This document shows, piece after piece, positions 43,730-44,818 of a DNA stretch of 44,818 nucleotides. Source of the DNA: Bacillota bacterium (GTDB lineage: Bacteria; Bacillota_A; Clostridia; Lutisporales; Lutisporaceae); NCBI GenBank assembly GCA_022706865.1, contig JAKJBT010000003.1, positions 1 to 44,818 on the forward strand, read 5' to 3'. The position numbers were made by a program, and so were the translations under genes. The stretch's first letter is position 1. Every line of letters starts with the position of its first letter. The notes beneath the pieces are model-generated. The model did not search any database. It was not told the DNA's origin and was given only the letters and a program-made list of their open reading frames with translations.

Positions 43730-44668
43730 ATGAAAAGATACAAAATCCTGTTTTCAGCAGCTGCAATACTCCTTTTGATTGTTTCCTCTCTTGGCGGCTG
43801 TACTTATGATCCGGCAAGAAGATACATCCAAACCGACCCCAATGCCAATAACATGGCTGCGCCGAATACTCCTGCCATTCCGGGCAATGTGGTCGGAAGG
43901 GCAGATAATAGCGCTGACGGCAACAAAATATCCGCCACTTATGAGGTAGTGGATTTCAGCTACATTACATGCAATACCAATAACCTAAATGTAAGAGCGG
44001 GAGCTGGAAACAAATTCCCATCCGTCGGTACTTTGAAGTCAGGACAAAAAATCAGAGCCCTCGGAAAGCTGGATGGCTGGTATGTAGTAAAGATGCCCGA
44101 CAGCGGCAGAATCGGCTGCATACCGTCTGCAAGCGCAAAGCCTTACGGTACTTCCGCAGGTACCGGTACTACAGGTGCCGGGACTGCTACTCCTTCTCCC
44201 GATAAGGGTGCTGCTCCCGGTGCAGGCACAGGTACAACCGGAGCAGGCACTGCAGGCGGAGGAGCAGCAACGGGATCAGGTACCATGAGCTCTGACGAAT
44301 CAAGAATACTACAGCTTGTTAATGCAGAAAGGGCAAAAGCCGGTGCAAAGGCTCTCAGCTCCAGCAGTGACTGCACAAAGCTGGCAAGGATGAAATCACA
44401 GGATATGGTGGATAACAATTATTTCAGCCATCAGTCTCCAACTTACGGCTCACCCTTTGATATGCTTAAATCTAATAACGTCAGCTATATGTACGCAGGA
44501 GAGAATATTGCAATGAACCAATCTGCTGAAGCAGCCTTCAAAGCATGGATGAACTCGGAAGGTCACAGGAAAAACATCCTGAATCCCAACTTTACCGAAT
44601 TGGGTGTTGGAATTGCGCCCAAGGGTAACGGGAGTTATATCTATACTCAGTTGTTTATTGGAAGATAG
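43730..44668 (+). CDS. Lipoprotein with SH3b and CAP (SCP/PR-1) domains
   Basis: A 312-residue exported protein. The signal peptide ends in a lipobox SLGGC (cysteine 24), so it is membrane-tethered. A bacterial SH3 domain (about 83-138; NLNVRAGAGNKFPSVGTLKSG) is followed by a Gly/Thr/Ala/Pro-rich linker with repeated GTGTTGAGT units (about 140-187) and a C-terminal CAP domain (about 190-312). CAP signatures are LVNAERAKAGAKAL, FSHQSPTYG, AGENIA and SEGHRKNILNPNFTELGVG, as in YkwD and spore SafA-associated proteins. The ATG at 43730 follows AGGAGG by about 8 bases. The lipobox context GCTY is shared with the SH3b lipoprotein at 26238. Confidence 0.93.
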   Translation: MKRYKILFSAAAILLLIVSSLGGCTYDPARRYIQTDPNANNMAAPNTPAIPGNVVGRADNSADGNKISATYEVVDFSYITCNTNNLNVRAGAGNKFPSVGTLKSGQKIRALGKLDGWYVVKMPDSGRIGCIPSASAKPYGTSAGTGTTGAGTATPSPDKGAAPGAGTGTTGAGTAGGGAATGSGTMSSDESRILQLVNAERAKAGAKALSSSSDCTKLARMKSQDMVDNNYFSHQSPTYGSPFDMLKSNNVSYMYAGENIAMNQSAEAAFKAWMNSEGHRKNILNPNFTELGVGIAPKGNGSYIYTQLFIGR

Positions 44669-44694
44669 AAAAAAAAAGCGGCTTTCGCCGCTTC
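44669..44694 (-). terminator. Hairpin with T run on the minus strand after the CAP gene
   Basis: AAGCGGC and GCCGCTT (44676-44693) form a 7-bp stem. Reading the minus strand it is followed by seven T, while on the plus strand the tail is short. It would end a minus-strand transcript coming from the right of the window and may also work for the CAP gene. Confidence 0.6.
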
Positions 44695-44703
44695 AGTTTG
44701 CAG

Positions 44704-44743
44704 ACAAACACGATTTCCACCAGTGGCGGAAACCGTGTTTTTT
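44704..44743 (+). terminator. Rho-independent terminator of the CAP lipoprotein gene
   Basis: AAACACG-x-TTTCC and GGAAA-x-CGTGTTT pair with a few mismatches around 44706-44740, followed by six T. This is the stronger plus-strand terminator after 44668. Confidence 0.75.
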
Positions 44744-44818
44744 CATGAAATATCGTAGTTTTTGAAGTAATATATGAGGGTTAGGTCCGGTTTTACCGGA
44801 TCTCCACATCCAATTTGC

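Noticed and set aside
1..44818. CRISPR arrays, tRNA or rRNA genes, prophage or transposase genes
   Set aside because: None were seen; there are no regularly spaced repeats, no CCA-ended cloverleaf patterns and no recombinase motifs.

Overview
The window comes from a low-GC, Gram-positive, anaerobic and probably spore-forming clostridium. This is inferred from a tyrosyl-tRNA synthetase gene under a T-box leader, strong AGGAGG ribosome binding sites with many GTG and TTG starts, a V-type ATP synthase operon in the clostridial order, a class III hybrid cluster protein, several c-di-GMP proteins and lipoproteins with SH3b domains. No rRNA, tRNA, CRISPR array, prophage or transposase gene was seen.

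Layout. (1) 1-361 holds the start of a MerR-family regulator with a self-regulated-looking promoter. (2) 468-12868 is a tightly packed eight-gene minus-strand operon. In transcription order it encodes a large exported protein with a GATase-like region, an ABC ATPase, an ABC-2 permease, a membrane coiled-coil protein, a MoxR AAA+ ATPase, a DUF58 protein and two membrane-anchored VWA proteins. Overlapping stop/start codons suggest translational coupling, and the set looks like one envelope machine of unknown substrate. (3) 12983-20908 holds single genes and pairs: a small membrane protein, a RocB-like M20 peptidase with an RlmI-like methyltransferase, a secreted protein, an HD-GYP phosphodiesterase, an orphan barrel-like protein, a YigZ protein and a protein with an Arg/Asp-rich tail. 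(4) 21047-28403 holds an aminotransferase, a Cache-GAF-GGDEF diguanylate cyclase, a DUF116 protein, two membrane proteins and an SH3b/glycoside-hydrolase-like lipoprotein. (5) 28609-29898 encodes hydroxylamine reductase (hcp) behind a perfect CRP/FNR-type box. (6) 29913-38542 is the complete nine-gene V-ATPase operon (H-C-I-K-F-E-A-B-D) with a good sigma-A promoter, read divergently from a FapA/DUF342 gene. (7) 40441-44668 holds tyrS with its T-box, an EamA transporter, a DUF2179-type protein and an SH3b-CAP lipoprotein.

Between genes there are two long foldback elements (about 207 and 307 bp) that share the end sequence GAATGATGCGAC or close variants, plus one solitary end. They look like a non-autonomous, MITE-like repeat family. 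The most promising points are this repeat family, the envelope operon at 468-12868, the hcp promoter with its box centred at -41.5, the MerR-type 19-bp-spacer promoter, and the 20-bp perfect palindrome at the HD-GYP gene start site. All functional statements are read from sequence motifs and family knowledge; no database search was run.
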